A DNA stretch of 64,000 nt from Centropus unirufus (GCA_013397695.1 VYZI01000085.1:1933042-1997041), one strand, 5' to 3'. Positions 51,406-63,964 are shown, counted from the first letter of the stretch. Notes: a model not told the origin generated them from the letters alone. Translations and numbers: made by a program.

Positions 51406-54400
51406 CGAGATTTGAATGGGTTTTAGAGTTCGTTAAGTCTTCACATCTGCTCTTGTTAGTGTTTTGAAGCCATTTGGAAAGAAGGGCGCCATACTGCACT
51501 ATTACATGCGAAAGAAAGCAATAGGTATATCCCAACATAAGGTCCAATGTGAGGTAATTGTTCTTTTGAAAAAGGAAATGCTAAATTAACGCCGCATGGC
51601 ACAGGCAGCAGTGTTCCAGGCTGTCTGACCACACATGCTATCAACAAACACACCAGGGCCAGATAATGACAATCAGCAGCACTGAACCTGGCTTTAGCCA
51701 AAAAAATATCAGCATTCATTTAATGTGGTCTCTAAAAGGCTCAGGAGGAATTTCTAAATGAAAGCCACCAACCATTGTGAGGAGTTCTCAGCATGTCAGA
51801 AGACAGCAAGCACCGACACAAAGCAAGATGTGCCAGACTAAGCGCTATCTCCCGCATTAAAATCCAGACCTACCACCCTTGTCCACTTCTTACTGACAAT
51901 CAAACCCACATTAGCAAAGCTGAAAGAGGAAAAGGGACACAAACGCAATGCTCTAACGCTGTCAGAATATCCCCAATAACCTCCCTCCTCATTAGAATAT
52001 CATCTTGCTGACAGATGGCAAAGCATTAACCAAACACGAGGGTGGCGAGAACTGCTAGAAAGAACAACACTGAAGGCTCTGCAAGACACCAGCAGATGTT
52101 CCTGGCTTTGTCCAAAAACATGCAAGTGCCCAAGTATCCAAAAGGAATTTCACCCTCTCCAACAGGAGGGTTAAAAAGCATCAAGCTAGATTTAAAACAA
52201 AGCAGTAGTAATGGGCTGGCTGCTAGCACGGGCAGCCTCCAGCAACATTTTGAATGCTTAATGTCACTCCCTTCCCACATTTCCTAAGATTTCTGTTTTG
52301 CCCTTTGGAAGACAGAAATAGCTGCATGCATATAAACTCAGACTCCTCACGCCTCTTGATGAAGAACAGGGTAAGATGGATTTAGAGAAAATAAAAGAAT
52401 TCAGAAGAAACTGAACTGAAGATGAAGAGTCAAACTGGACTGACTGGAAAAAAGGTGACCAGGGCTGGAGCTGAAGCCACGTTGAGCAGAGGGACAGAAG
52501 GATGGAGTCCACATGCGTGATGCCGAGTATGCAGTACTGGACTTCCCAGATGTGCAACAAACAGACCACTGGACTTAGGAAATCAGAAATGAATTAAGTA
52601 TTGAGGAGACTCTCACAGCTCTTCTGAGTAACATTCATAACTTCTGAGCCCTAAATTACCCATTTCATCTACTTCAACTGCACAGCCTCACTGCTCCCGC
52701 TCAGCTATTCCCACCATAGGCATTCCCACAAGGTGAAAAGTTCTTCAGGCTCTCTATAAAATCTATATCTCCAGAGGCAGTGCCTCAATTAGACATTTAA
52801 GAAATACTATCAAGAGCTACCCCCAAAAAAAAAAAACAAAAAGCAGAAAACTTGCCATTGGTAACCTTTACTTTATTCCCCTCTGCAAATAAAATCCCTC
52901 CTTGGAGAGCAGAGCTCTGTACTAGCACAAAAAAAACTGTAACAAAGGAAGTGCTCATACACTGAAATCCCTGAAAGATTTGTTGTAGCGTAAGACTGCT
53001 GACAAACACTCATTAGAAAGCTCACTTCCCCCAGAAGAGAGCACAAAAAGAATTACAGTGGTTAAGAGGGGGAGTATAATTTCTAGGTCACTATACAGTC
53101 ACAGTCTTAAAACACTGGTCTCCATTCACACGACTTAACTGAGACAGTTATGTACTGAATCACAATGGCAGATGTCCTGCTTTACACTAGAAAACCACCT
53201 ATATTGGGGGAAATAGGCAATATTTTATGTCCCACACATAAAAGCACCAGAGCAAGCTCTGGGTTGTGTGTATCATACTCTACAGCTCCCACACTCATTG
53301 GTAATAGCATGAAAGGAAGCACTGCTCATGCTTACAGCAGCACTGAGATGACTTGAACAGCTTCAAGAAGGGAATGATAAAATTCCCGTCTTCCAGCTTG
53401 TAAAGAAAGCTAAACCACAAAGAAATCAAAGGAAATGGCCACAACAACTCATTGGGCACAAAGAAAAGGCAGAACGTGCTCATGCAAACAGTGCCAGATC
53501 CCCTGTGCAAGAGCTGAGGGCAGGGAATTTTAGAAGCACAAGAACAGAGGCGTCCGTATTTCACTTGAGGGTGCTTCCACAGAAGTGCCTTCTCCAACCC
53601 AGGCTGACAAGGAGAACACTCAGCACTTGAGCCAGGAGCTTCGACCCGGAAGGCAGCGTGGAGGGGCAGAGCCTTGTCAGAGTCCTGCCAGAACCCCTCC
53701 AGGCCTTCCCGCAGCTCACCTTCCTACCTGCAGCCCTGTCCCTGGAGGGAAAACACAGGGCATGCCTGATCAAAAGAAAACCTGGGACTCCCTGGTATTT
53801 CAAAACGTTATCAGGAGTTTGCATCACTGAACTTGATGCTCCTGCTCATGCATTAAATAAAGTATAAAATAAGAAGTGCCTGGAGAGGGTTATTAACATC
53901 TCCTCCCTCAAGTAAGACTTAAAACTTTCCCATGCTGTGGTTTGAAGCCACATCAGGATACTAAAAACCTCTGGTGCAGCACCATCAAGCAGATTTACTT
54001 AGTGCTGGTTCTATTTCTCAATAGACCCGAATCAAAGAGACGAGAGGAAAACGTAGCATTTTTAAACACTCACTAAATCACCAACTCATGCATCCAGCTA
54101 AAGGTGTTTGCTGGTAAGAGCCTGCAAATCAATGGACCGATATAAATCAACATTATTGCTTGAAAATAGAAATACAAGGGAATTTAAGCAGCTACAATGC
54201 AAAGATTTATAAAAACAGTTACTGAAGTTAAAGTCAAAGAAACAAAACGCATTTATCCTGGACCAGCAAGGCTCGTGGACAATTAGAATGCTGAGACAAT
54301 GACTAAATGGACCATTTGAGAAGTCAGAGCACTGGAGCAGCTCTGTTTAGAGAAAAACAATCATCAGTGAAGTGGCAAGAGCAATCCAGATGCTAATTAT

Positions 54401-54844
54401 CCTGTAAAAGTAATTTTTATCCACAGAGAAATACTATTGTAAAAGAATGGGGGACAAGGAACGGAAACCAGTGTAGTATGGAGAGAATGGAAAACAAGCA
54501 GCATGGGGAATTACACAAGTAAGCCTCGTCAATCAAAAGCAGCCAGCTTTATTGTACAGTTCTGAAAGGATCAGTTGAAGGGTAAAGCAACAGATGTACT
54601 ATCTGAATAATAGTAAAATATTTGCTAAAAATCCCTCTCAAGACTGTTTCTTTCCAAAATCAACTCAAATTGGCTTGGAGAGGAACACTGCGATGTGACC
54701 TGAAACCCAATGACTAGTCCTGATAAGAGAACGAGAAAACTAATGCATGGAATAAGAATAAATAGATAAAAAGACGAGCTTTTCAGGGGCTGGGAAACCC
54801 TCCAACCACTACACGTCAGGTTAGCCCGATGTTCTCAAGAGTTA

Positions 54845-54862
54845 AATAATAAATAATAATAA
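54845..54862. repeat. Short AAT-rich microsatellite
   Basis: Imperfect AAT/AAATAAT units form simple-sequence DNA in intron 3. Confidence 0.6.
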
Positions 54863-57228
54863 ACAGCAATGAACTGCAAGCCTTGAGTAGTGGGATACTG
54901 CACTGACTGCAATTAGCTCCGATGCTATTCAGAAACAGAAGCAGGACTGAGCGTGTTCAGGAGCTCCACAGATGGCATTTGCAGGTGGTAACAAACTTTG
55001 CAGATAAATCGCAATTGCCAGTTGGTACAAAACAGGAATGAGATGACCTAAAGTGATTAAAACCTGATTTTGTAAACAGATTCAGTGAAAGGGACAAACG
55101 GCAGGAAGAGATCAAACAGACATGGGAGTAGAAAACACTACACATTTCATTTTACTGAAAACAAAACAAGAAAAAAATACCAGGGGATGATACGAAACGC
55201 TTTTAGAGCACCCTGTGTGAACACACAGCTCCGGAGCGTGCTGCAGAGGGGACCCGCATGCACCCCATCAACACAACTCGTGTAGAAAGGGTCCTTCATT
55301 CCTGCAAAAATCTGTATGAAAAAGAGCAAGCAGGGTGCCTTAGACTCTGTTACTACATGCGCTGCACTCCCTGTCCTAAGAGTTGCCTCCAATTTCAGCT
55401 TGCCCAGGATGGCCTGACCACAGCCCCTGCCTTCGGGTGGCCAAGCCTAGAGCTGTCATGCACCACTTCAGCCACCACAGCTCAGATTAACACGTTAGGC
55501 TGTAAACAATACTAAAAATTACTCAAAATATAATCACCAACCAATTTCACCAGTCCCCATTAACAAAAAGGGCTCGAGAAAGCTATTTCTCAGCTTCTAA
55601 TTTTCGCAGTCACATAGAGTCTACAAGGGGCAGGGGATACGTCAAATCTCAAATAGCCTGAAAAGCCTTCTAACAAAAGAGTTTGGCATTAAAAAAAAAA
55701 AGCGAACAAAAAACCCAACCACATACCTGCACTTTTCCAAAGGCAGTAAAACTCCCCAGCTTTGCTGAAGTCAGACAAGTTTAATCACCAAAACCAAAGG
55801 TTGATTTTGGTTGTAACCTCTTTAGAAAGTGATGACAGTGTTTTAAAAAGCTTCCTCATTAGGGTCACTGAGCAATTATTAACATGTCCAAAGGATTTCA
55901 ATGTACTTTATTACAGCTCCAAAGGGCCACACCAAGGTTCAACCTTGCAAATACAGATAGATTCCATTCAAATGCATGGAAAAATGTTACTACAGTGGAT
56001 GCAACACTAGATTCATGTTGTTACACTTGCCTATCAGCTGGTAGGGCTTCAGAGAAAACATGGGAAATTGCACTTAAATATTGCTCTGTCCCATTTAATT
56101 TGTATTTGTAAAGTTAGAGCATGAAAGCGTTAAATATTTTTGTTTTCCATTAAAACATTCTTTACGTGGCAAGGCAATTAAGTTACTTTGGCATCCGCTC
56201 CATACAAAGCAGCTGCTGTACAGTATGTTTTACTTTATAAAATATCTTCAATCAGCACACTGACTAGTTCTGTCATTTATAATTAAGGAGGCAAATGGCA
56301 GGTGCAGCATTAATTAGTGAAATTCAGTCTCTGTGCAAGACACACAGTCATACCAACTTAATCCTTCCTAGAAATAGAAATGATTGCTAATCACCACGAA
56401 CCTGACTATGTCAGACCATGGCAAGGGTAAGTTTCTGAAGCTTTACAACCCTGTATTACCAGACTCATTAAACTCTTTGTCCGAAAGTAAGAATACACCA
56501 ATACTTCAGCAGCACCAAATCCTCCCCATTCAGCCATCCCATCAGAGGCTTGGTTTCTGCCTTAGAGACAACGGGAGGAGCAAGGGGCGATAGGCAAAGG
56601 TTCTCCTAGCTGAAAAGCTCTGCGACTGCCACCTCAGAGGCTGTAGGTTTTCTGAGAACATCCACAGTATGCAGTGTTCAATTAAAAAACTGCAGTGGTT
56701 ATTTCAGCTTGAAGGGCCTCTGAAAGGGAGCCCTGCAGCTATTTACAAATCTTTAGGGCATACACGTTCAGCAAGAAGCCCTACAAGATGAGTCACACTT
56801 CACAAACAGGCTGATCACCCTCCACACCAGTGCCAGGTAGAGCTGGGTCCTCAGGAGCCCCTTGGCCAGGGGGTGCATGCATCATCCCTGTCTTCACCAC
56901 TTCTGCAGAATCCCCAGGCACCACCTCAGTCTACGTAACTGCACACAAAAACCAGTGTGGTTGGTGAGGCTGAAGTTTTTAGAGTGGTCACGGTCTCACT
57001 CATAAGTGCGTGGTCTGCTCATATTCAAGCAAATCCCCTCAGACCCTGCATTGTTTTTCACCAAACAGACTGCAATCTGAAAGAAGCCAAGGTGCTCCAC
57101 TTCTGTATTAATTCAAGGCAGGGTTAACCCTCCTGACTGCAACATTACCTCAACTACATTTCAAAAACAACTCAAATATGCGTCCTTCAGAAATGAAAGC
57201 ACAACAGTACATCAAACACCACCTTTGT

Positions 57229-57600
57229 TTGCTGAGAGAGTTGGGCTTGTTCAGCTTGGAGAAGAGAAGGCTCCAGGGAGACCTTGGAGCAGCCTCCAGT
57301 ACTGAAAGGGGCTCCAGGAAAGCTGGGGAGGGGCTCTCAATCAGAGCGTGCAGGGACAGGATGAGGGGGAACGTTTTTCAGGCAAAAGAGGGGAGATTGA
57401 GATATGATCTTAGGGAGAAATGTTTTCCTCTGAGGGTAGGGAGGCTCTGGCCCAGGTTGCCCAAGGAAGTTGTGGCTGCCCCATCCCTGGAGGCGTTCAA
57501 GGTCAGGTTGGATGGGGCTTTGAGCAACCTGATCCAGTGGCAGGGGGTGGAACTGGATGGGCTTTAAGGTCCCTTTCAACCCAAGCCATTCTATGGTTTA
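57229..57600 (+). mobile_element. CR1 retroposon, 3' part
   Basis: It begins with the CR1 block 'gttgggcttgttcagcttgg' and 'agaagagaaggctccaggg'. It then carries 'aggttgcccaaggaagttg', 'atccctggaggcgttcaagg' and 'caaccca...ccattctatgg' at the 3' end. This is a fairly complete 3' UTR, 5' truncated as is usual for CR1, and antisense to PEPD. The part from 57440 onward closely resembles the copy at 51215-51405, so the two probably belong to related subfamilies. Confidence 0.9.
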
Positions 57601-59355
57601 AGAATGTAGATGTAGTAAAGCCACAGTAAAGAGCCTTCTGTATTGACCAGAGAATCCATGCATCTATGCCTAAACTCAAATAGCAGATTTCCACATCTGT
57701 CTTAAGTAGAAAACTATTTCAGACCAAGCAAAGCAACTACACTCAGTGCTGTGGACCAGAAGACCAGCCGCAGATCTCTGTAAAACACCAATCTAACCAA
57801 TACGGTACAAGGCAGGGAACTGGTTTGCGCTTCATTGATGCTCCATAAATGTTCCTTCAGTGGGCAGACAGCACCTTCCACGCTCACAGAAACAAGCCCT
57901 GACGAGGGTAGCAGATAAACAGCAACGGAGGGAAGGCGAACTTATTTGTGTTTTTCTTTCAGAGCTAATTTTGACTTAAAATTGAGTCTTCTGGGAAGAA
58001 ACACAATCCCTAGCTGTGCACAGGACCCCCTGCCAACCAACTTATGAAGCAGAACTGCTACTGACTCACAAATGAGTTATTCATCCATCCTCCGCCTGAC
58101 AAGCAGAAAAAGTACATGACCGCAGCTGACAGAAGAGAAAACAAAGACCCAAACAGAGGGATTCAGGAAGGGTAAGGAGGAGGATTTAGAAAACAAGGAT
58201 GCTGTCATAAAGACAATTTGTTATATTCTGCAAGAAGGCACAATGACAATAAACCACTTTTAATGAGACTTGTAATTGTGTAAATGAACCAGTAACGAGC
58301 GCTGCACAAACACATCAGAAAGGCCACCACAATATTTTCTTTGAAAGCACAAAATAAGAAACTGTAATTTCAATAACATGTTTAAGCTGATTCGGATTCG
58401 GGTATGAAACAGCTGAATTAAAGCAGCAGAAGAGAATTTAGGGGGAGGAAAAAGCTTTGTCTACAAATGGGAAGGAGCACCACTAGGGAATGGCCTTCAG
58501 AGAGTACACGTGGGGGTTAAACAGAAGCTGCTCTCCCAGACAGGTGCAGCTCTCAGCTGAAATATTTCAGGCAGTACTCTTCACATTTTTATGCTATCAC
58601 AAACAATTTGAGTTCCTAGGCAGGTCTAAGACAGTGATATTCATATAAACTCTCTGAGAAGACAGCAGCCATGCCCTACCATATGGTCTGGCACAGTTCA
58701 GCATATGGGACTGGTTGAGAAGGTTTTCGTTTTCCCAAAATTAGCATTAAAATATAAGTGATAGCTTCAATTAGAATTGAAGCAACCTGAGCTCAATGTA
58801 CTAAATTAGAAATAAGCCAATGTTCTGAGACAATGCAGACCACAAAAAAAATTACAGTTTGTCAGAGAATAACCATAATATAATTAAGACTAAGAAAAGA
58901 AATGAACACATAAATAAATCAGCTCCTCTACTGCTATAGCAATGAGCAATATTTACTACCAATGTGGATGGAAAGAGAGATGTTTATGGCATACTCACAG
59001 AACAGAATTAAAGTCACATTCCCCAGCCTGTGAGTTCATATCAAAATGAGTATCAAGGAGGCTAAACTACCTTCTGCCATTCAAAAAGCTTCATTAGCTA
59101 AGGTGGCTGCAAACTGGCAAAGCCACTTGAAAAGAATGCTTTACTACTTAATTAATTTGGTCTTAACACAAGAGTTCTACTTGGTTCAGCTTCCTTTCAT
59201 GGATACCACGAGAACCACAGGTTTCCATTCTATTCTTTAGCAACCAGTGGTGGATTGTTTGATATCAGCACCAACTGATCAAGTTTGATGCCACTGTATG
59301 TGCATATCACTACAATTCACACCGAATCAGAACACAGTTAAAAGAGGTATCTTAC

Positions 59356-59483
59356 TTTCCCATCCAAACCGCATAGCTTTCAGGCAGTTTCGGAACAAAA
59401 AGCATGGATCTTCCAGTATCAACATCTACTGCTCCAAAGCAGCCTGCTTCGGTTACTCCAAAAGTCCAGTGAAAGTAAGATTC
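59356..59483 (-). CDS. PEPD: PEPD coding exon 3 (residues 68-109 and two bases of codon 110)
   Basis: The 128-base exon has acceptor CCTAG and donor GTAAGA. It begins in phase 0 with ESYFHWTFGVTE, followed by GCFGAVDVDTGRS, MLFVPKLPESYA and VWMGK. The human counterpart is ESFFHWAFGVTEPGCYG..., with the same length and no gaps. It continues the N-terminal domain and includes the conserved VDVDTG turn. The last two bases (AA) join the first G of exon 4 to give Lys110. No oddities. Confidence 0.96.
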
Positions 59484-60748
59484 CTAGGTTAAGACAAAAT
59501 ATATTCTTAAAAGAAACCCCTCACTTCCACCAGCTCTAAAATCACACACAGTACACAGTAATTCCTGCTTCCACATATCCAAGAGAGCTCTCCCTCTTGG
59601 TGGGGAAGTGGTTTAGGTCTAAAGCTTTTCAGGTTACAATAATACAAATCACGCCACAGGCGACTGGAAAGGATCAAAGATTAATAAACTACCATAAGAA
59701 ATAAACAGATGAACTCAGCCCAATGAATGAACGCCTCACAATAAAGTGCATTCTTCCCATCTAGAATTAGGGAATGTAGCACGGGGTAGAAACAATCACG
59801 TACACAAGAGAAGGTAAAGTAGAGCACAGAGCCATTGAAGTGAAGACCCAGCCTCCCTCAGAGAAGAGGAACAGCTCTGGGAGCAGACTTAAGGAGGCAG
59901 TTTAAGAACAAGCAAGCAGACAACAAAGTACCTAACAATACAAAGCGGAATTTTGGCAAGGACAGACATATGCCCTGACACCCCGGAAGGTGCATCTCCT
60001 CTAAAATCAGACCAATAACTACAAAAGATACGTGCTATGCAAGATTAGATTAAGGTTTGTTTTTTTCATAACTTACAACAGCACAAGTCAATTCACAAAA
60101 CAAAGTACTGTGGCAGCCATGCAAAGTACAGGGAGTGTGTAAGCAGAGTCCTGTCATGCCAGCTTCCTCATAGACTAAAAACACATCCAGCATGACACAA
60201 ACAAGATATTAAGTCCTACTCACAAGAGAAGAACGCATAAGTACTTAAGGAAAAGTCCAATTTGAGAAGGCATATGCTATCAATTCTAAGACACATCTTG
60301 TTTTGTGGAATATACTATTAATAAAAGCTTGAAATATGCTTTTCTATTAATTAATTCAGTTCAGGTCCATGGTACCATGTTTCACTGCAGAGAGGTTATT
60401 TTTGGGGTCTCTGGCAAGACTGAAAAAACAGAAATATTCCATTGCTGCTTTTGATATTTACATTAAGCACTGAGAGGCAGTAGGGCCCTAAACAGGTTTA
60501 GGCCCTTTAAAATAGATAACGAGCCTGCATACTGCAGTTTGGGCTTGGTGATCTCAAAGGTCTTTTCCAACCAAACAATTCTGATTCGATATTAAAGCAC
60601 TGAAAGAGACAGTGTTGTGAAGCAGATTTAAGTGAAGCAAGGTAATGTGCACAGGAGAGATAAAGAGAAAATAATTAAAAAGCATTTAAAATTCAGGCAG
60701 TTGAAGAGTGTTTCTTAATTTGACTTGAAGTTTTGGTTCAGCTCTTAC
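59484..60748 (-). other. PEPD intron 2
   Basis: This 1.27 kb intron (GTAAGA to CCTAG) holds a small CR1 remnant at 60536-60592 and otherwise unremarkable sequence. I see no other feature in it. Confidence 0.85.
60536..60592 (+). mobile_element. CR1 3'-end remnant
   Basis: The bases 'tttgggcttggtgatctcaaaggtcttttccaaccaaacaattctgattc' match the last 50 or so bases of CR1 (the 'aggtcttttccaacc...attct' tail). It lies in intron 2, antisense to PEPD, and is short and old. Confidence 0.65.
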
Positions 60749-60932
60749 CTGGCGAAACACGACACCAGTATCAGTACAATATCTCTGGGTTTCTTCTCCA
60801 CCCTGCAGCAGAACAACCGAATTCTTTGGGACATCCTTATTCCGTCTCAGGCGATCACACAGTCGTCTTCTATTCAAGGCAAAGAGTGCTACAGGCACTT
60901 TCAAGGTCTCATTCCCCAGCCAAAAGGAGGGT
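60749..60932 (-). CDS. PEPD: PEPD coding exon 2 (residues 7-67)
   Basis: The 184-base exon has acceptor TTTGTAG and donor GTAAGA. One base completes Gly6, followed by 61 codons, the same number as in human. Recognisable stretches are PSFWLGNETLKVP, ALFALNRRRLCDRLRRN and LQGGEETQRYCTDTG. This is the start of the N-terminal creatinase-like domain, which shapes the dimer and contributes to substrate binding. Cys58 in RYCTDTG is kept. Differences from human fall mostly in the loop after LRRN (KDVPKNS against PAVQAGS in human). The exon ends with Gln67 and gives a clean phase-0 junction to exon 3. Confidence 0.97.
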
Positions 60933-62370
60933 CTACAAAAAGATACATTTAATCAACAATTAATGCAAGAGAAAGACAGTGGCTAGCACAGTTCAGATGG
61001 ACTGCGTTTCATTATTTTAGTCTAGGACAGGAAAGTAGTTTGGGTTAACTCTACGCACAAGATGCTAACTGCTCAAGGGGAAGAAATGCTCCCAAGCAAC
61101 AATCAAACATTGCTGATAGGAGATCCAAAGGGAAAAAGATGGCAACACTAAATGGGACAGGGTGCAGCCATGGCCCACAGCAAGTCCCTTGTGACATTCC
61201 TTTAGGCACAGCAACACAAAGTAGAGGCAGAAAGCACCAACAGCCTTGGTTGGCTGAGCAAAGGCAAAACAGGAGAGAAGACAATACGTTATGAACTACT
61301 GAAAATAGAAGAGGAAGGTTACATAAGACTGGAAAACTTCAGCAAGTCTTTCTGGGAAATGTTCAGTAGCTGAAATGGACTGGAGAGAAAAAGGTGATGG
61401 ATACCAAACAGGACAACAGCATCTCCCATACTCAGTACCTGCCCCTTTCTTTTCTGTGTGTGTTCAATCTTACGTGCACACAACCAGCTTCAGCCAGTGA
61501 CTGCACTCGCGCCTCCTGGATATCAGTGACCTCCTGCCATACATCACCAGCAGCCCCTAAGGCAGCACAAACCTGCTGAGACAGCCTGGAAAGCTGTGCA
61601 AAGATTGTACTCAAGAGAGCTGCACCAGGAGAACACAGCTTAAAATAAACCGGTTATTAAGCAATTTCAAGTGTCTAAAGCACTACAAGAATATATTGCT
61701 GATTCATTCACACTTGTTATAGGTCCATACCTGCACTTTTTGGAGCTTTACCAGCAGAAGCATGGTAGCTTTTTAAAGAAAAAACAGATGAGGAAAGCAG
61801 ACTCTGAGAGCATTCTTTCTTTTTAATGTTTAATGTAGCACAGCTGTGCTTTGGAGCCTCGGTATTACAGGTGAATACCGTTTTATCAATGAAATCCTAT
61901 GACTTGAGTCCAGGCTGCCCCTCCACCTCGGCTCCTCTCAGCTTATTGAAGACAGACTGGTCATTTTCTACTCAATACTCTGCTGGAGGAGATGACAGAA
62001 AGGTACAGTTAAATTGTTACTACATTAAGATGACCAAAAATGAACCACTAAGGGACTTAACCTTAGAGAAGCAGAGCTCCATGTCTTAACTTTATATAGT
62101 TTCCACAGGCAATCTGAAAGGTAACCTTTGATTTACAGCTGCATAAAGTAACCTCCTCAAAGACTTTATCAGCATCAGAAATGTAAACCCTACAATTTCT
62201 TCCTGCAGACACAGCATGAAAGAGCTAATAAAATATTTCATTTTACTTGTTTATAATGACTTGATACAACAGCGTAAGTCATTTCAGAAGGTGAAAGACT
62301 GCCCTTGCTAATCCAATTTTCAAACTACCTGCCTAGGAGTTCAGCTGATGGAGCACAAAACCCAAATGTG

Positions 62371-62395
62371 ACGACGATGATTATTATTATTATGA
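62371..62395. repeat. Short (ATT)n microsatellite
   Basis: A few GAC/GAT units run into about five ATT units. It is simple-sequence DNA in intron 1. Confidence 0.7.
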
Positions 62396-63436
62396 CTTCC
62401 CCACACACATCTGATAACCCAGCAGCACGGCAGGTGATCATTACAAGGGCAGCAGGCTGTGTTGCATGGAAGCACAGCGCAAGCTTTTGCCTCTTTGAGG
62501 CTACCCAAGCTTCTGCAGATAAGCAGGATCACCACTTGCAAGACCAGGACAGAGGTGAAGCTCAGCTTCCTTCTCTCCTCTAGTCTCATCCCAGAACCCA
62601 GCCATTAGTAAAGACCTCCCACATGTTTCCCCCTGGCTGAACTTTTAAAATCACATAGGCTCAAGCCCACACAAGAGCTCTTTTATGACAGGGAATGTTG
62701 GGAGGAACACTAACCTACATCTCTTTCTTTAAAGGATATTTTTCATTTGCCTGGAACTGCTGATTTTAAATGCCAGTTTCAGAAGTGTTATACCTTCTGA
62801 GAATTTACACTCTGCTCCTGTATGATCCATTCAACATCTTGTGTTTGGGTGCAATAACCAGAACACACTGCTAACCAAACTTATTTCATTTCTGCCTTTC
62901 CCACCATTTTCCAGTTAGCCTTTCACACTTCTGTTTTTTCAGAAGACAATTCATAGGCCGCTACTTCTGTTCCACTGAGGTCACACAGTCAGTACCCAGA
63001 CTTCACTGAAGAGGAGAAACTGCTGACACTAATTTTCAAGTTCCTTTTTGTTTGTTGGCCCTGCCTTATTTATGTATTTGATTTTAGCAACAGAGCCATC
63101 GACACCAGCCTGGAGCTAAGCACATGATTAATGCTGTTTCCACACCAAATACGTGATGTGCTGGGAGAAACACGAGGGAGTAAGAGGAAGCCATGAATGT
63201 AAGCACCCCATTTTAAGGTGTCAACTGGACTTTTTCCTCACGGCCAACTCAGTGCTCCTTGTAAATAAGTCAGCCTGAAGCCTCGGCCCTGTTCCATGTC
63301 CCACCTACCTAATCCAGACCAACACAGCAGGAGCATCCTTGCCCCAGGAATGCTTGGCAGGACGAAAGGGAGTCAGGGGGAGGAGGGAACCTCTGCAAGG
63401 AGCAACCTTCACCCAAGGGCAACGGCCAGAACGAAG

Positions 63437-63600
63437 CCACAGAATCACTAAGCTTGGAGAAGACCTCTACGCTCATCCAACCCAACTGCCAGCCCAGCTC
63501 CACTGCGCTGCTAAACCCTGTCCCAAGCGCCACCAGTGCCCGCTTTTCGGACACCTCCAGGGAGGGAGAACCAACCGCTGCCCCGAAGCACCACCTCTTT
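63437..63600 (-). mobile_element. CR1 retroposon 3' fragment inside the CpG-rich start of intron 1
   Basis: On the plus strand it starts with 'acagaatcactaagcttgg' and continues with 'agacctct' and 'catccaaccc'. It then carries 'ctaaaccctgtcccaag' and 'gacacctccagggaggg'. This is the reverse complement of a CR1 3' end, so the element points the same way as PEPD. It is diverged and richer in CG than other CR1 copies here, as expected if it sits in unmethylated DNA. The distal boundary is approximate. Confidence 0.75.
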
Positions 63601-63716
63601 CTGGCAACAACGCCGAATTCTCCCAAATTCTGCTCCCCTTTTAACGGCGCTTTTTTAAAGACCTGCGAAAAACGTCCGGGTCCGGGTATGAAACGGGCCA
63701 GGGCGCTCCCGCCAAG

Positions 63717-63723
63717 TGACTCA
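63717..63723. promoter_or_regulatory. AP-1 consensus TGACTCA in early intron 1
   Basis: TGACTCA is an exact AP-1 (FOS/JUN) consensus about 225 bases inside intron 1, in the CpG island. The next bases (GAG) do not complete a full NRF2/MAF antioxidant element. A 7-base motif arises often by chance, so this is only a candidate. Confidence 0.3.
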
Positions 63724-63947
63724 GAGCCTCCCCTCAGCGAGGCCCCCGCGCCTCACGGGCCGCCCCGGGCCTGGGCCCCCGCAGCCCCCGCGCCGCCCCT
63801 CTCCATGGAGCCCGGCCGCCTCCCCCCGGGCACGGCGACACCCCGCACGGTGACAGCCTGCCGGGCGCAGGCAGGCGGCCCGCGGTGCTCCTCGCCGGCC
63901 CGGGCCGCCACGGAGCTGTAGCGCGGGGGCCGCGGAGCGCCGCTTAC

Positions 63948-63964
63948 CCCGCCGCTGCGGCCAT
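63948..63964 (-). CDS. PEPD: PEPD coding exon 1 (residues 1-5 and two bases of codon 6)
   Basis: The ATG at 63962-63964 begins Met-Ala-Ala-Ala-Ala, followed by two bases of a Gly codon and then the donor GTAAGC. Codon 6 is completed by the first base of exon 2. The result MAAAAGPSFWLGNET closely follows the human N-terminus (MAAATGPSFWLGNET), which fixes both the start and the splice site. Reading past the donor gives an immediate TAA stop, so splicing is required. The 5' UTR runs to the right of this exon, and its end is not visible. Purine at -3 and G at +4 make a good initiation context. Confidence 0.93.

Larger units (their letters stand above)
46430..59355 (-). other. PEPD intron 3 (12.9 kb)
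   Basis: The longest complete intron in the window (GTAAGA to CCAAAG). It contains CR1 copies at 51215-51405 and 57229-57600, a GTT repeat at 47708-47730, an AAT-rich run at 54845-54862 and an unexplained minus-strand open frame at 49146-49727. The rest is unique-looking AT-leaning sequence with no recognisable exon, tRNA or small-RNA gene. Confidence 0.85.
60933..63947 (-). other. PEPD intron 1
   Basis: This 3.0 kb intron has donor GTAAGC and acceptor TTTTTGTAG. Its 5' end is CpG island with a CR1 fragment at 63437-63600. The middle has a short ATT/GAC-type repeat near 62371-62395. The rest is unique-looking sequence with no exon or RNA gene that I can recognise. Confidence 0.85.
1..63964 (-). 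other. PEPD: PEPD (prolidase) gene, 5' part, exons 1-9 and partial intron 9
   Basis: Prolidase is a cytosolic, metal-dependent, homodimeric peptidase. It cleaves dipeptides with C-terminal proline or hydroxyproline, the last step of collagen breakdown. Nine minus-strand exons join in phase into about 223 codons that match vertebrate prolidase from the first residue. Exon peptides such as PSFWLGNETLKVP, LQGGEETQRYCTDTG and TDMELEVLRYTNKISSEAH are nearly identical to the human protein. Intron lengths in transcript order are about 3015, 1265, 12926, 2016, 1576, 5900, 6641 and 1374 bases, then at least 28580. Exons for residues 224 to the end (about 493 in human) were not found, so the catalytic metal ligands lie outside the window. 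Identification is very secure. The exon boundaries were read by eye and checked only through splice sites and phase. Confidence 0.96.

Noticed and set aside
57178..57567. Plus-strand frame of 129 codons
   Set aside because: Most of it lies in the CR1 copy at 57229-57600. It is not a cellular gene.
60686..60904. 72-codon minus-strand frame taken as a separate small gene
   Set aside because: It is PEPD exon 2 followed by intron 2 read-through. The real 5' part of the exon extends to 60932, upstream of its apparent start.
63454..63921. 155-codon plus-strand open frame across the promoter region
   Set aside because: It runs through the CR1 fragment and then CpG-island DNA. The Pro/Ala-rich translation is what GC-rich promoter sequence gives antisense to PEPD.
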